21,803 nucleotides of DNA from Ruminococcus sp. AF46-10NS (GTDB lineage Bacteria > Bacillota > Clostridia > Lachnospirales > Lachnospiraceae). The notes beneath the pieces were generated by a model that did not search any database, was not told the DNA's origin, and worked only from the letters and a program-made list of their open reading frames with translations. This document shows positions 21,271 through 21,803 of this stretch, piece by piece. Location of the stretch: the NCBI RefSeq assembly GCF_003474435.1, contig NZ_QRNF01000047.1, positions 1 to 21,803 of the forward strand, written 5' to 3'. Made by a program: the position numbers and the translations under genes. The number at the start of each line of letters is the position of its first letter. Position 1 is the first letter of the stretch.

Positions 21271-21803
21271 CTATTTGTTTATAACTTCTATAGGCAATTG
21301 TTCTTTTATCTTATCAACTACCCAATCTTGCAAATAGTAACTATTCAGTATGTTCTTAGAATACTTCTCAACGCCATCCGCAGTCAACGTAATCAAAATC
21401 TCTGTAAAAAACTTTTCCCAACTTTCATATTTTTCACATTCGACATATTCAGGAATATTATCTAAAATCTGAATTAATTTTTCGGACTTAAGAATACCAG
21501 ATTTCAAAATCAAATATTCAAATGATTCTGGAAGCCATAATGAAATTCTTCGTTCTGTTTGTATCTGAAATGAACTTATGCAAGTTTCAATTAAGGAGCC
21601 AAAAGCAGCCCCATCAGCTATTACCAATGTATCTCCTAATCCCAGTTCTTTTACACATTTAATGAGATTCCCATTTCCATTAGAACTGGTAACATTACTA
21701 TTCTTAAATGCGTGCATCCAGAACTGATATCCTGAATTACTATCCTCTGTAACAACATTCTGAATTTTGTTATTTTTTATAATAGGATAATTGCTATATA
21801 TTT
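21271..21803 (-). CDS. Unrecognised protein, 5' end beyond window
   Basis: The reverse-strand frame is open from the window edge to TAG 21271-21273, about 176 residues; the ATG at 21715-21717 is internal. Visible parts are YSNYPIIKNNKIQNVVTEDS, FWMHAFKNSNVTSSNGNGN, LVIADGAAFGSLIETCI, RRISLWLPESFEYLILKSGI and an acidic, Trp-containing C-terminal part (ESWEKFFTEILITL). The alternation of a hydrophobic strand (TLVIADGAA) and LWLPESFEYLIL suggests an alpha/beta domain with a possible nucleotide or metal site at DGAAFGS. I cannot assign a family. It lies just outside the second att-like site. Confidence 0.6.
   Translation of the reverse strand, partial: IYSNYPIIKNNKIQNVVTEDSNSGYQFWMHAFKNSNVTSSNGNGNLIKCVKELGLGDTLVIADGAAFGSLIETCISSFQIQTERRISLWLPESFEYLILKSGILKSEKLIQILDNIPEYVECEKYESWEKFFTEILITLTADGVEKYSKNILNSYYLQDWVVDKIKEQLPIEVINK

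Noticed and set aside
1..21803. CRISPR array or rRNA
   Set aside because: No regularly spaced identical repeats and no rRNA-like sequence were seen on either strand.

Overview
The window looks like an accessory region of a low-GC gut Firmicute, most likely a Lachnospiraceae (Clostridia). The reasons are the strong AGGAGG-type ribosome sites, the AT-rich intergenic DNA, and the mix of MerR/MarR/HxlR/Rrf2 regulators, small flavodoxins, a DUF6061-like protein and group II introns. No rRNA, intact tRNA or CRISPR array is visible. The species cannot be fixed from the sequence alone.

Layout. 1-211: edge of a LURP-one/YxjI-like gene. 486-2563: a leftward operon of an autoregulated MarR repressor, a DUF5131 radical SAM protein and an SPL-type radical SAM protein that carries a one-base frameshift at its FeS motif. 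2648-3538: divergent HxlR regulator and cupin gene. 3580-6358: a 48-residue membrane protein, a MetK-like fragment, a hybrid histidine kinase and a GNAT acetyltransferase. 6383-7837: wreckage of an integrative or mobilisable element, with a cluster of inverted repeats that may be oriT, a mobC remnant, a truncated ParB, recombinase arm-type repeats, and a tRNA-Arg(CCT) 3'-end att-like site. 8248-13580: a leftward redox/electrophile-type cluster with two acetyltransferases, an aldo/keto reductase, two complete flavodoxins, an FMN reductase, a DLH-like hydrolase and an intact MerR. Two MerR-type promoters with 19-bp spacers drive it. A lipoprotein flavodoxin in its middle is cut by a group II intron 5' fragment. 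13606-14042: a divergent MerR gene broken by a frameshift. 14064-15927: an essentially complete group II intron with its reverse transcriptase. 15955-17770: a YczE/YitT-like membrane protein, a DUF6061-like protein, and two decayed DMT permease remnants. 17773-20173: a YwnA-like Rrf2 regulator divergent from two overlapping sirtuin-like genes, with two matching 21-bp dyads over the promoters. 20250-20839: a second, more decayed copy of the ParB/att module. 21271-21803: an unrecognised gene running off the right edge.

How it fits together. Intact self-contained regulatory cassettes sit between many scars: frameshifts, internal deletions and truncated mobile genes. The most interesting candidate is the Rrf2-controlled sirtuin pair. 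Both proteins keep the NAD-binding and zinc-cysteine features, but both replace the usual catalytic histidine (Gln in one, Glu in the other). This resembles SirTM-type ADP-ribosylating sirtuins, yet no macrodomain or lipoyl partner lies next to them. All functional calls are from reading the sequence; no database search was run.
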